Source: Bacteroidota bacterium | GTDB taxonomy: Bacteria > Bacteroidota > Bacteroidia > 2-12-FULL-35-15 | Reading direction: 5' to 3' | NCBI GenBank assembly: GCA_947469885.1 | Contig: CANIQT010000001.1 | Location: forward strand, 186,001 to 250,000 | Length of the DNA: 64,000 bases | The notes under the pieces: model-generated | Told to the model about the DNA's origin: nothing | What the model saw: the letters and a program-made list of their open reading frames with translations, nothing else | Database searches by the model: none | Shown: positions 36,151 to 44,180 of the stretch, piece by piece | Layout: the number at the start of each line of letters is the position of its first letter | Position numbering within the stretch: position 1 is the first letter of the stretch | Made by a program: the position numbers and the translations under genes

Positions 36151-36258
36151 TTACCATTCCATCGCAGATTTAATCACAACCAGTAATGTGGTAACACCGC
36201 CAAGCATTAGGAGAATTAACCCCCAGCCTTGCAAAAAATTATTTTTGTTTGATGACAT
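36151..36258 (-). CDS. Small single-TM protein, 35 residues
   Basis: Starting at the internal ATG (MSSNKNNFLQGWGLILLMLG) gives a 35-residue protein with one clean membrane helix and a short polar N-terminus. The longer frame to 36351 adds a Phe/Lys-rich stretch that looks non-coding. No family known; a small membrane protein is plausible but unproven. Confidence 0.4.
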   Translation of the reverse strand: MSSNKNNFLQGWGLILLMLGGVTTLLVVIKSAMEW

Positions 36259-36382
36259 TTTTCTATTTTTTTGTTTAATTAATATACTAATTCCACTTTT
36301 CTTTTTTACAAAGAAAAAAACAAACCACTTCGTTATTCTTTTAAAGAACAAGGAGGATTTGAAAACTAAATAAAACTGGATT

Positions 36383-36769
36383 CTATATTAATAGTTGGTG
36401 ATAGACAATATAAAATGGGGAACGATGTATATTGTTTGAAAGACTAAACTGGTAATCTGAATAATACGAATTGAAAAGAAGTGAAGCTTGTTGCGATAAG
36501 AAGGTAATGGGTGACTTTTTATTATTCTTTAAACAATGAAATAAATGGTGGTTAGTACCTGCTATTCGAATGCTGGAATGTAAAATATCATTAATGGTTG
36601 AAATAGTTTCTTCGCCTGCCGGGTTAGGTGATTCCGAAACATATTGATGCACCTCAGCTTTGCCTTTTAGAGGGGCAATAAATTTACTTCCAAATCCACT
36701 GTTGGAAATGAATAAGTAAAGTAATATTACTATTGATATGAATTTTGTTTTTATCAACATTGATTGCAA
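36383..36769 (-). CDS. Hypothetical secreted protein
   Basis: Up to 128 residues; the Met at 36760 (MLIKTKFISIVILLYLF) is an equally good start. It has a signal peptide, then a Ser/His/Asn-rich body with no recognised motif (EVHQYVSESPNPAGEETIST). It lies 23 bases downstream of the peptidase gene on the same strand. Low similarity to anything I know; could be a spurious frame. Confidence 0.4.
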   Translation of the reverse strand: MQSMLIKTKFISIVILLYLFISNSGFGSKFIAPLKGKAEVHQYVSESPNPAGEETISTINDILHSSIRIAGTNHHLFHCLKNNKKSPITFLSQQASLLFNSYYSDYQFSLSNNIHRSPFYIVYHQLLI

Positions 36770-36792
36770 AAGTACGATTTAATTTGATACTG

Positions 36793-38172
36793 TCACAAAC
36801 CATAGTTATCAATCATCCAAATCAACGCAGCCGTAGCCGCATCACCCAGCTCTAATTCCCTTTGATTGACGTATTCAAACGTATCTATAGGGGTATGATG
36901 ATGAATAAAATATCGTTGAGAATCGGGTCTTAATTCAATACATGGTACATTCTGCTCTTTCAACGGGCTAATGTCAGAGCCACTTCCGTCACGGTCGAAA
37001 TCATAAACACCATAAGGCTCAAACAATGGTCTCCAGCTTTTTAATTTTGCTTTTACTACAGGGGTAACATCGCTGCTAAAGCCGCGGGGAGTAAATCCTC
37101 CTGCATCCGACTCAATAGCCGCTATGTGTTTTTCTTTATTTTTTAAAGCAAGTTCTGCATATTTTTTTCCTCCTCTTCCTCCATTTTCTTCGTTCATAAA
37201 AGCAACAGCACGGATGGTACATTTTGGTTTTATGCCTAATGCTTTAAAAATACGAATCACCTCTATGCTCTGCACCACACCTGCACCATCGTCATGTGCC
37301 CCTTGCCCGGTATCCCATGAATCAAGGTGTCCTCCCACTACAATAAATTCGTTTTTATTTTCGCTTCCTCGGATTTCACCAACCACGTTATATGATTTTA
37401 CATCAGGTAATTTATCACAACTCATTTTCAAAAAGAATTTTAAGTCTTTATCTTTTTTCAATTCCGTACTCAACCAGTTGGCACCATTGGTACTAACACA
37501 ACAAGCAGGAATTTTATTTAAACTGTCTTTATAATTCATAGAGCCGGTATGCGGATAATCATCTTGTCGTAATGTGCACGAACGGGTAACCACCCCAACA
37601 GCACCAAACTTGGCTGCTTCTGATGGTCCAGCCCATCGCTGTTCCACTGCCTTTCCATACGCATTAAATGTTTCAATAAAGGTTGGGTCCATTGGTTCGT
37701 TGAAAAAAACAATCTTACCTTTTATCTTCTCTTTACCTAATACTTCCAATTGTTTCACGCCCATCACTTCAATAATGCTTGCTGTTAATCCGTCAGCAGG
37801 AGTAGCAATGGACCCCCCTAATGCACATACTGGAAGTTCTCTGTTATCTTTAGGGTTGGAGCAAATTACTTTACCCACTTCTTTTGCACCTCGCACCCAG
37901 TGAGGCACCATACATTCCTGCAAATACACTGTATCAGCTCCTGCTTCTTTCATGGCTTTGAAAGCCCATTCTACAGACTGTTGTGCCTGTGGTGAACCAC
38001 TAAGTCTTCCTCCTATTTTATTACTTAAATAATCTAAGTTAGAATAGCTTTTTCCATTACTCAATGCTTCCGAATATATTTTCCGAATCATTGCAGAATC
38101 TGTTTGAGCAATAATAGCAGTTGATGTAAGCCCTACAACCAAAGCAATTAGAGAGATTTTAATTTTGTTCAT
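36793..38172 (-). CDS. Secreted M28-family metallopeptidase (carboxypeptidase Q-like)
   Basis: A 459-residue protein: signal peptide (to about 22), PA-like insert, and an M28 zinc-peptidase domain. Metal-binding motifs in order are VVGGHLDSWD (His, Asp), GAHDDGAG (bridging Asp), FMNEENGGRG (catalytic Glu), AIESDAGG (Asp) and FIHHHTPIDT (His). The layout matches plasma glutamate carboxypeptidase/carboxypeptidase Q-type enzymes that cleave dipeptides or release N-terminal amino acids in the periplasm. Substrate not deducible. Confidence 0.88.
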   Translation of the reverse strand: MNKIKISLIALVVGLTSTAIIAQTDSAMIRKIYSEALSNGKSYSNLDYLSNKIGGRLSGSPQAQQSVEWAFKAMKEAGADTVYLQECMVPHWVRGAKEVGKVICSNPKDNRELPVCALGGSIATPADGLTASIIEVMGVKQLEVLGKEKIKGKIVFFNEPMDPTFIETFNAYGKAVEQRWAGPSEAAKFGAVGVVTRSCTLRQDDYPHTGSMNYKDSLNKIPACCVSTNGANWLSTELKKDKDLKFFLKMSCDKLPDVKSYNVVGEIRGSENKNEFIVVGGHLDSWDTGQGAHDDGAGVVQSIEVIRIFKALGIKPKCTIRAVAFMNEENGGRGGKKYAELALKNKEKHIAAIESDAGGFTPRGFSSDVTPVVKAKLKSWRPLFEPYGVYDFDRDGSGSDISPLKEQNVPCIELRPDSQRYFIHHHTPIDTFEYVNQRELELGDAATAALIWMIDNYGL

Positions 38173-38216
38173 ATACCTTATTATTAATTATCAATTACTC
38201 ATTGTCCATTATCAAT

Positions 38217-38507
38217 TTATCTCAAAATGACCTCTGTTATCACCACCTTACCTGCTTTTTCATTTAATATTTTAACAATTTTTGTTTTGGCCAGCGACAA
38301 TTCGTTTCTTAACGCAGCCGAATCGAGCGTAACAATCAATTGTTTATTACGAATTACAATATCTTTAGTATGCTTAGCAATCATTTTACCCATTACTTCT
38401 TCCCACGATTCTATTAATTTTTTTTCATCCAATTTATCTTTTAATTTATAAACTTTGAGAAGATTTTCGATGGCTTCTTTTATAGTATATTCGTTGTGTT
38501 TGCTCAT
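38217..38507 (-). CDS. DUF721/DciA-like protein
   Basis: The start is placed at MSKHNEYTIKEAI (97 residues), omitting seven upstream residues encoded by repetitive DNA. The KH-like DUF721 core includes LIESWEEVMGKMIAKHTKDI and LIVTLDSAALRNELSLAKTKIV. DciA proteins of this family load the replicative helicase DnaB in many bacteria. Location directly downstream of recF fits a replication or repair context. The assignment as a helicase loader is inference from the family. Confidence 0.85.
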   Translation of the reverse strand: MSKHNEYTIKEAIENLLKVYKLKDKLDEKKLIESWEEVMGKMIAKHTKDIVIRNKQLIVTLDSAALRNELSLAKTKIVKILNEKAGKVVITEVILR

Positions 38508-38537
38508 ATTCTTTAGTTTAAAGTTCAAAGTTAGAAG

Positions 38538-39674
38538 TTAAAGTTCGCTCAACTTCGGACTTTCTAAGTTTGGATTATGCAACTTAGTTGTACCATTTAC
38601 AATTTTAAATACTTTGTAATCAGCGTTCGTCAGTCTAAATAAATTGGATAAACGGGTTGGATGTGTATCGGTAATAAATAATTGTCCAAAGTTATCACTG
38701 CTTACCAATTCCATCAATTGTTTTACGCGTAAGTCATCCAACTTATCATAAATATCATCAAGTAATAATATAGGAGTTACTTTTTTTATGTTTTTAATAA
38801 AATCAAATTGGGCTAATTTTAATGCAATTAGAAAAGATTTTTGTTGTCCTTGTGATGCATACTTCTTTAATGAATGTGTATCAATGGTAAATTCTAAATC
38901 ATCTTTGTGAATTCCCACTGTGGTGTATTGGATTGCTTTGTCACGGTTTATAGCATTGGTTAATACATCAGCAAAATTGGTTTCATTCAAGTGGGATGTA
39001 TATACAATTCCAACCTTTTCCTTTCCTCCCGAAATCAATTCATAATACTTTTGAAAGATGGGGATAAAGCTTTTTACAAAACTATTTCTTTTGTAATAAA
39101 TCTTTTTTCCATAATCAATTAGTTGCACATCCCATATTTCAAGAGCATCTTTATCAAACCTCCCGCTATCAGCAATTTGTTTCAATAATGCATTCCTGTG
39201 TGATAACACTTTATTATAGGCAATTAAATTCTCCAAGTATTCTCTGTCAAATTGAGCAATCACACTGTCAATAAACTTTCTGCGACTTTCGCTTCCTTCG
39301 GTTACTAATTCAGAATCGGCAGGAGAGACCATCACCAAAGGATATAAACCAATATGTTCAGCTAGTCGGGAATACTCTTTTTTGTTTCGCTTAAATATTT
39401 TTCGCTGATTTCGTTTTAATCCACAATACACTTCGTCCTCTTCATTGTTATCAAAAACTCCCTGAATTAAGAAAAAAGGCGCATCATGAAGAATGTTTTG
39501 ACTATCAATAGGATTAAAGAAGCTTTTGCAGAAGGATAAGTAGTGAATAGCATCCAAAATGTTAGTCTTTCCCTCTCCATTATTGCCCGTCAGGCAATTT
39601 ACGTGACCGCTAAACTCCAATTCAGCTTCAGGATAGTTTTTAAAGTTAATTAAAGATAATTTTTTTAGATACAT
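38538..39674 (-). CDS. recF: DNA replication and repair protein RecF
   Basis: A 378-residue SMC-like ATPase. It has Walker A GNNGEGKTN at 30-38, the LV-VSPADSELVTEGSESRRKFID segment, the signature YASQGQQKSFLIALKLAQ and Walker B PILLLDDIYDKLDDLR, then FITDTHP. It binds gapped DNA and helps RecOR load RecA. The last few residues (LHNPNLESPKLSEL) are encoded by the short repetitive DNA that fills the gap to the next gene and may be a recent extension. Confidence 0.95.
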   Translation of the reverse strand: MYLKKLSLINFKNYPEAELEFSGHVNCLTGNNGEGKTNILDAIHYLSFCKSFFNPIDSQNILHDAPFFLIQGVFDNNEEDEVYCGLKRNQRKIFKRNKKEYSRLAEHIGLYPLVMVSPADSELVTEGSESRRKFIDSVIAQFDREYLENLIAYNKVLSHRNALLKQIADSGRFDKDALEIWDVQLIDYGKKIYYKRNSFVKSFIPIFQKYYELISGGKEKVGIVYTSHLNETNFADVLTNAINRDKAIQYTTVGIHKDDLEFTIDTHSLKKYASQGQQKSFLIALKLAQFDFIKNIKKVTPILLLDDIYDKLDDLRVKQLMELVSSDNFGQLFITDTHPTRLSNLFRLTNADYKVFKIVNGTTKLHNPNLESPKLSEL

Positions 39675-39828
39675 TTTTTACTTTTCTTACTTCCTGTTAT
39701 TTTGTATAGCCCACCAATAAAGACTTTCGGTACTATTATTTCCATTTTTTAGGGAGAGTAAAAATACCTAAAAAACGTTACGAAAACGCATATTTAGTAA
39801 TTAAATTATGTGATATGCAAAAAAAAAC

Positions 39829-39836
39829 TATTTTTG
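39829..39836 (+). promoter_or_regulatory. Candidate -7 element (TATTTTTG)
   Basis: Matches the Bacteroidota TAnnTTTG element and lies 30 bases before the chosen start of the TPR gene. No convincing -33 TTG is seen at the expected distance. Confidence 0.45.
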
Positions 39837-39865
39837 CACTCCGTAAAATAAGAATAAAACAAAAA

Positions 39866-40549
39866 ATGGCTAAACAAATTACAGATGAACCTATTGTTGA
39901 TGTAGGTCAAGCATTTACCAAAACTGAACTTTTTATTGAGCAAAACAAAAAGAATTTGCTTACCATATTAGGTGTAATCATTGTTATTGTTGGTGGTTAT
40001 TATGCCTATAAATATTGGTATGTGGCAGGCCAAGAAACAGAAGCCCGCACCAAAATGTTTAAAGCAGAACAGTACTTTGAAAAAGATTCTATTAATAAAG
40101 CAATTAATGGCGATGGTACAGATGATGGATTTATTCAGATTGCAGATGATTATGGTCTGACACCTTCGGGCAACCTGGCTGAGTATTATTTAGGCGTTTG
40201 TTATTTAAAAACTGGAAAGTTTGAAGATGCAATAGAGCATTTGAAAAGTTTTGATGGTGATGATGTTATTGTTGGTCCATTAGCAATTGCAGCAATTGGT
40301 GACGCCAACATGGAACTTGGAAAAACAGATGATGCAATTTCATATTATTTAAAAGCAGCAGAACAACACAGCAATAATTTCGATACACCACTTTGCTTGA
40401 AAAAAGCAGCATTGGCAAACGAAGAAAAAGGAAATTATCCTGATGCTGTTAAGTTATATGAGCGAATCAAGAATGAATATCCTGAAACTACAGAAGGAAA
40501 AGACATGGACAAATACATTGCCCGTGCGAAAACATTAGGTAATTTATAA
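39866..40549 (+). CDS. Membrane-anchored TPR protein (YfgM-like architecture)
   Basis: Starts at the ATG giving MAKQITDEPIVDVGQAF (227 residues), since the upstream in-frame Met would precede the TAnnTTTG element. One membrane helix (about 33-53) is followed by tetratricopeptide repeats (LAEYYLGVCYLKTGKFEDAIEHL, AAIGDANMELGKTDDAISYYLKAA, KAALANEEKGNYPDAVKLYERI). The topology resembles YfgM, a periplasmic chaperone partner, but the match is architectural only. Followed by a hairpin and ribH. Confidence 0.78.
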   Translation: MAKQITDEPIVDVGQAFTKTELFIEQNKKNLLTILGVIIVIVGGYYAYKYWYVAGQETEARTKMFKAEQYFEKDSINKAINGDGTDDGFIQIADDYGLTPSGNLAEYYLGVCYLKTGKFEDAIEHLKSFDGDDVIVGPLAIAAIGDANMELGKTDDAISYYLKAAEQHSNNFDTPLCLKKAALANEEKGNYPDAVKLYERIKNEYPETTEGKDMDKYIARAKTLGNL

Positions 40550-40570
40550 AATAATTAAGTTGAATTTTCA

Positions 40571-40608
40571 ATAAAGGTGATTTTGAAAAAAGTCACCTTT
40601 TCTTTTTT
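40571..40608 (+). terminator. Terminator after the TPR gene
   Basis: AAAGGTGA (40573-40580) pairs with TCACCTTT (40593-40600), and a T-rich tract follows. Confidence 0.75.
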
Positions 40609-40663
40609 AGCAACTATTTTTAAAGCCTTTAGATTTATAATTCAACATTTATAATTTAGAAAG

Positions 40664-41152
40664 ATGTCATCATCAAATAAAAACTTATCTCACACGGAAG
40701 GAAGTGATATTCCCAATGGAAAAGGAATGAGGATAGGCATTGTAGTTTCGGAATGGAATCATGAAATTACAAATGCTTTAAAAGTTGGTGCAATGAAAAC
40801 ATTATCAGAAAATGGTGTTACTGAAAATGATATTAAAGTAAACTATGTTCCGGGAAGTTTTGAATTAACCTTGGGTGCTCAATTTCTTTGTGAAGACAAA
40901 TTGATTGATGCTGTAATATGTCTTGGCTGTGTTATCCAAGGTGAAACCCGCCACTTCGATTTTATTTGCGAAGCAGTTGCTAATGGAGTTACCAATGTGA
41001 GTCTAAAATATAATAAACCCGTTGTATTTGGGGTATTGACCCCAGCAACGATGCAACAGGCACAAGACAGAGCAGGAGGAAAACATGGTAATAAAGGTGT
41101 AGAAGCGGCTGTTACAGCATTAAAGATGATAGCATTAAAAAGAAGCCTTTAG
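40664..41152 (+). CDS. ribH: 6,7-dimethyl-8-ribityllumazine synthase
   Basis: A 162-residue riboflavin-pathway enzyme joining 5-amino-6-ribitylaminouracil and dihydroxybutanone phosphate. It has IGIVVSEWNHEITNAL, YVPGSFELTLGAQ, CLGCVIQGETRHFDFICEAV (catalytic His in GETRHFD) and FGVLTPATMQQAQDRAGG. The extra 25 N-terminal residues are polar. Other rib genes are not in the window. Its end overlaps the convergent gene by 4 bases. Confidence 0.95.
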   Translation: MSSSNKNLSHTEGSDIPNGKGMRIGIVVSEWNHEITNALKVGAMKTLSENGVTENDIKVNYVPGSFELTLGAQFLCEDKLIDAVICLGCVIQGETRHFDFICEAVANGVTNVSLKYNKPVVFGVLTPATMQQAQDRAGGKHGNKGVEAAVTALKMIALKRSL

Positions 41153-41502
41153 TCTATTATATTCTTATCCGAATTTCCGAACAATCGTTTGGCATAGAAA
41201 CAAACAACACATAACATACCTGCTAGAAAAGGGATTCCTGCATAATTTTTTATTTCTTCGTGTTTAAAGAATTCACAAATCATCCAATAGGAATTGGCAG
41301 AAATCCAAAAACAAATAGCAAGATTAATCCAAAATTCATCATCTCCTTCTCTCCAAGATTTAACCGTAATAATGATTGCAACTGTAATAGTAGGCACTAT
41401 CATGGTGATACCCAAAATACGCCATTGCAGCATCCAGCAGGTATCCTTCAATAACCATAAGGGAATGTGAAGATTTTCGTAGTGACGTATCCTTCTGTTC
41501 AT
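41149..41502 (-). CDS. Hypothetical membrane protein
   Basis: A 117-residue protein with three or four hydrophobic segments (about 28-48, 57-77 and 84-102) and no known motif. It overlaps the end of ribH by 4 bases and lies 15 bases after the secreted-protein gene upstream on its own strand. Confidence 0.6.
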   Translation of the reverse strand: MNRRIRHYENLHIPLWLLKDTCWMLQWRILGITMIVPTITVAIIITVKSWREGDDEFWINLAICFWISANSYWMICEFFKHEEIKNYAGIPFLAGMLCVVCFYAKRLFGNSDKNIID

Positions 41503-41517
41503 TACTGAAATTCGGAA

Positions 41518-41934
41518 CTACTGAGCAGGTTGCTTTACATAAATTCTGAACTCCCTGAATTTCTTTTCCTCTTTGCTTTTGCCTTCGGTACAAATAATAT
41601 CACGTATCTGAATGTACTTTACTTTCTTCTTTTGTTTTACAATTTCGTCAGTTATTCCCGGAACGAGATAAGCACCTTTATTGGGGTCGAATTCCTGAAA
41701 CACATCACCAAGGCGTACCATCACAACGTATGATTTCACTTTTAAGTTTTTGTCGTTAGGAACCAATTCGACACAACTTTCCAAATCAGAAACTTGGATA
41801 GTATCGCTAGTTTGGTAACAAAAAGAAAATTGGCGTTCGGACTTTTGTGCAACTGATATTGATGCAGTGCTGAATACAAAAAGAATCACTATTAAAATGA
41901 TTCCGTAATTTTTTTTGAGAGATTTTTTTTGCAT
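41518..41934 (-). CDS. Hypothetical secreted protein
   Basis: A 138-residue protein with a signal peptide (to about residue 29, SVAQ) and a beta-type mature part with two cysteines (FCYQTSDTIQVSDLESCVEL). I recognise no family. Probably co-transcribed with the downstream membrane protein. Confidence 0.6.
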   Translation of the reverse strand: MQKKSLKKNYGIILIVILFVFSTASISVAQKSERQFSFCYQTSDTIQVSDLESCVELVPNDKNLKVKSYVVMVRLGDVFQEFDPNKGAYLVPGITDEIVKQKKKVKYIQIRDIICTEGKSKEEKKFREFRIYVKQPAQ

Positions 41935-41956
41935 TTTATTTTGGAGTTAAGATTAG

Positions 41957-41981
41957 TTTATCAATAAAATTTATTGATAAA
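41957..41981. repeat. Perfect 12-bp inverted repeat upstream of the 41934 gene
   Basis: TTTATCAATAAA and its exact complement flank one central base. It lies 23 bases upstream of the minus-strand start at 41934. It could be an operator or, for the small gene upstream on the same strand, a weak terminator; it lacks a long T tract. Confidence 0.55.
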
Positions 41982-42026
41982 AGTAATACTTTTTTTAACA
42001 AAACACAAACCCTTGTAGTAGAAGGA

Positions 42027-42137
42027 CTATTTTACAAGGTCGTACATAAGGAATAAAACAAAACTTAACATAAACATGATGGTTACGATATACATAAATT
42101 TTCTTCCTTTGGTATTTCTTTCCTGATAGCTATACAT
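42027..42137 (-). CDS. Very short membrane protein, 36 residues
   Basis: Reads MYSYQERNTKGRKFMYIV and continues as one clean hydrophobic helix ending in YDLVK, then TAG. A polar, positively charged N-terminus followed by a single helix is a sensible small inner-membrane protein. The codon composition looks coding. I recall similar short 'YQERN-KG-KF-Y' proteins in Bacteroidota but cannot name a family or partner. It lies between the 41934 gene and the CocE-like gene, same strand as both. Confidence 0.55.
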   Translation of the reverse strand: MYSYQERNTKGRKFMYIVTIMFMLSFVLFLMYDLVK

Positions 42138-42272
42138 AAATTATTTCTTTTGTTATTAAATCACAGTACAAAAGACGAAATTAAAAAATGTATAAACAAG
42201 TGGCTTCCTCCTAATTGAGATAGAACTAAATTATTTGGCGATAAATGAATCTACTTTGCGATAAGATTAATT

Positions 42273-44168
42273 TTACTTCCTCAATATCGGTAATAAAACA
42301 GACGAGGCATTTTTGGAATCGTGATAAATATGTATTGCAGACTTCACAAAATCTTTCTCATCACAATGATAAATATCCAGGAATTGTTGAGGATTGCGGT
42401 CAACCAAAGGAAACCAACTGCTTTGAATCTGAATCATTATGCGATGTCCTTTTTGAAAAGTGTGTGCCACATCAGGCATTTCAAATTTCACTTCAGTAAC
42501 AGTATTTGGAGTAAATGCTTCCGGTTTTTCAAAACTATTTCTAAACTTCCCTCTCATCACTTCTCCTCTTACAAGCATTTGGTAACCACCCATCGGATAC
42601 CTATCATCTTTTCCATATTTGAAATTATCAGGAAAAACATCAATTAGTTTAACTATAAAATCTGCATCAGTTGTTGAAATACTTACCATCAAATCGGCAA
42701 TAATAGGACCAGTTAACGTCATTTCATTCATTAAGGTATCTGTTTTAAATACAATTACGTCTGGTCTTCTTGCTGCAAATCGCTGGTCATCGGTCATGTA
42801 TTCCTTGGTGCGGTCAATGTGCACATCTTCTGTGTAAGGCACCGGCTTTGCAGGGTCGCTGATGTATTCCGTGAAACCGTTTGCTAATCTTGGTTTGGAA
42901 GGTGTTAATGTACCATTTTCGTTCAGATAAATTGGTCTTTTTTCTACATTTTTGGGAGGCCATTCGGTAAACTGTTGCCATTTATTTTCACCAGTAATAA
43001 AAATAGTAGCTTCCGGTACTTTATCTGCCAAATCCTTTTTACCCTTTAAATAAAAATCAAAAAAAGGCATCTCCACATTTTCATAATAATAATCAGAAAT
43101 TCCTTTTCCAAACTGCACATTTCCCAAGTGACTTCCATCCGATTTTGCCCATCCACCATGAAACCAAGGACCCATACATATTTTATTTCTTGTTCCTGGA
43201 CTTTGTTTTTCAATAGTTTTATATGTGTTCCAAGCACCCCAGCAATCCTCCGCATCAAACAAACCACCAGTAATAAGGATAGCTGGATTTACATTTTTCA
43301 AATGATAAGTTACCGTATGCGCTTTCCAGAAATCATCATAGTTAGGATGATTTATTTCTTCATTCCAGAATTTTATAGAATCCCCCATATAACGCTTTGT
43401 AAGGTTGTTGAGCGTTCCCTGACGGAGATAAAAATCGTAGTTATCCTGCGATTTAAAATCAAATCCTTTAGCATTTTCTGTTGTTGGCTTTGGTCTTGGT
43501 TGCCCGAATATATAATCGAAGTGAAAATCATCCATCATAAAAAACGCACCATTGTGATGCACATCATCTCCAATGAACCAGTCAGTTACCGGTGCCTGCG
43601 GACTCACAGCTTTCAAAGCAGGATGTCCTGATAAAGCTGCCATTGTTGAATAAAAGCCCGGATAAGAAATTCCACTTACTCCTACATTCCCGTTATTTGT
43701 GGGCACGTGTTTAACCATCCAGTCTATCGCATCATAGGTATCACTTGCCTCATCCACATCCTTTTTCGTTTTTTTATTTTCAATGTAAGGACGAATATCT
43801 TCAAACACTCCTTCACTCATATACCTTCCTCTTACATCCTGAAATACCACAATGTATTTTTCTTTAAAATAAATTTTTGTATTTCTGGTCCATACATTTC
43901 TGAATTTATCTTCTCCGTATGGGGTACACGAATAAGGCGTTCTAGTAATCATGATGGGATGCTTGTCTGTCGAATCTTTGGGAATATAAATGGAAGTAAA
44001 AAGTTTTATTCCATCGCGCATGGGAATCATTCGCTCCATTTTAAAATAATTATTTACTATCCAAGTAGAATCTTGGTTTACCTCTGCTAACAAGGGACTT
44101 GTAGTTACCTGGGCAAATAGTGAACCCGCAAGAACTAGTGATAATAATAGAGTTGTAATTTTTTTCAT
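42273..44168 (-). CDS. Secreted CocE/NonD family (S15-like) hydrolase
   Basis: A 631-residue alpha/beta hydrolase with a signal peptide (to about 19, LFAQ). Family features are MRDGIKLFTSIYIPKDST, VFQDVRGRYMSEG, DAIDWMVKHVPTNNGNVG, the nucleophile motif GVSGISYPGF (Ser in GISYPG) and a C-terminal jelly-roll (VAHTFQKGHRIMIQIQSSWFPLVDRN). Members are X-Pro dipeptidyl peptidases, cocaine-esterase-like or amino-acid ester hydrolases; the substrate cannot be told. Last gene of a minus-strand operon. Confidence 0.9.
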   Translation of the reverse strand: MKKITTLLLSLVLAGSLFAQVTTSPLLAEVNQDSTWIVNNYFKMERMIPMRDGIKLFTSIYIPKDSTDKHPIMITRTPYSCTPYGEDKFRNVWTRNTKIYFKEKYIVVFQDVRGRYMSEGVFEDIRPYIENKKTKKDVDEASDTYDAIDWMVKHVPTNNGNVGVSGISYPGFYSTMAALSGHPALKAVSPQAPVTDWFIGDDVHHNGAFFMMDDFHFDYIFGQPRPKPTTENAKGFDFKSQDNYDFYLRQGTLNNLTKRYMGDSIKFWNEEINHPNYDDFWKAHTVTYHLKNVNPAILITGGLFDAEDCWGAWNTYKTIEKQSPGTRNKICMGPWFHGGWAKSDGSHLGNVQFGKGISDYYYENVEMPFFDFYLKGKKDLADKVPEATIFITGENKWQQFTEWPPKNVEKRPIYLNENGTLTPSKPRLANGFTEYISDPAKPVPYTEDVHIDRTKEYMTDDQRFAARRPDVIVFKTDTLMNEMTLTGPIIADLMVSISTTDADFIVKLIDVFPDNFKYGKDDRYPMGGYQMLVRGEVMRGKFRNSFEKPEAFTPNTVTEVKFEMPDVAHTFQKGHRIMIQIQSSWFPLVDRNPQQFLDIYHCDEKDFVKSAIHIYHDSKNASSVLLPILRK

Positions 44169-44180
44169 ATCAATAATGTA

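Larger units (their letters stand above)
41935..42272. other. Intergenic region with a palindrome and a very short gene
   Basis: Contains the perfect inverted repeat at 41957-41981 and the 36-residue membrane protein gene at 42027-42137. The rest is AT-rich with nothing further recognised. Confidence 0.6.
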
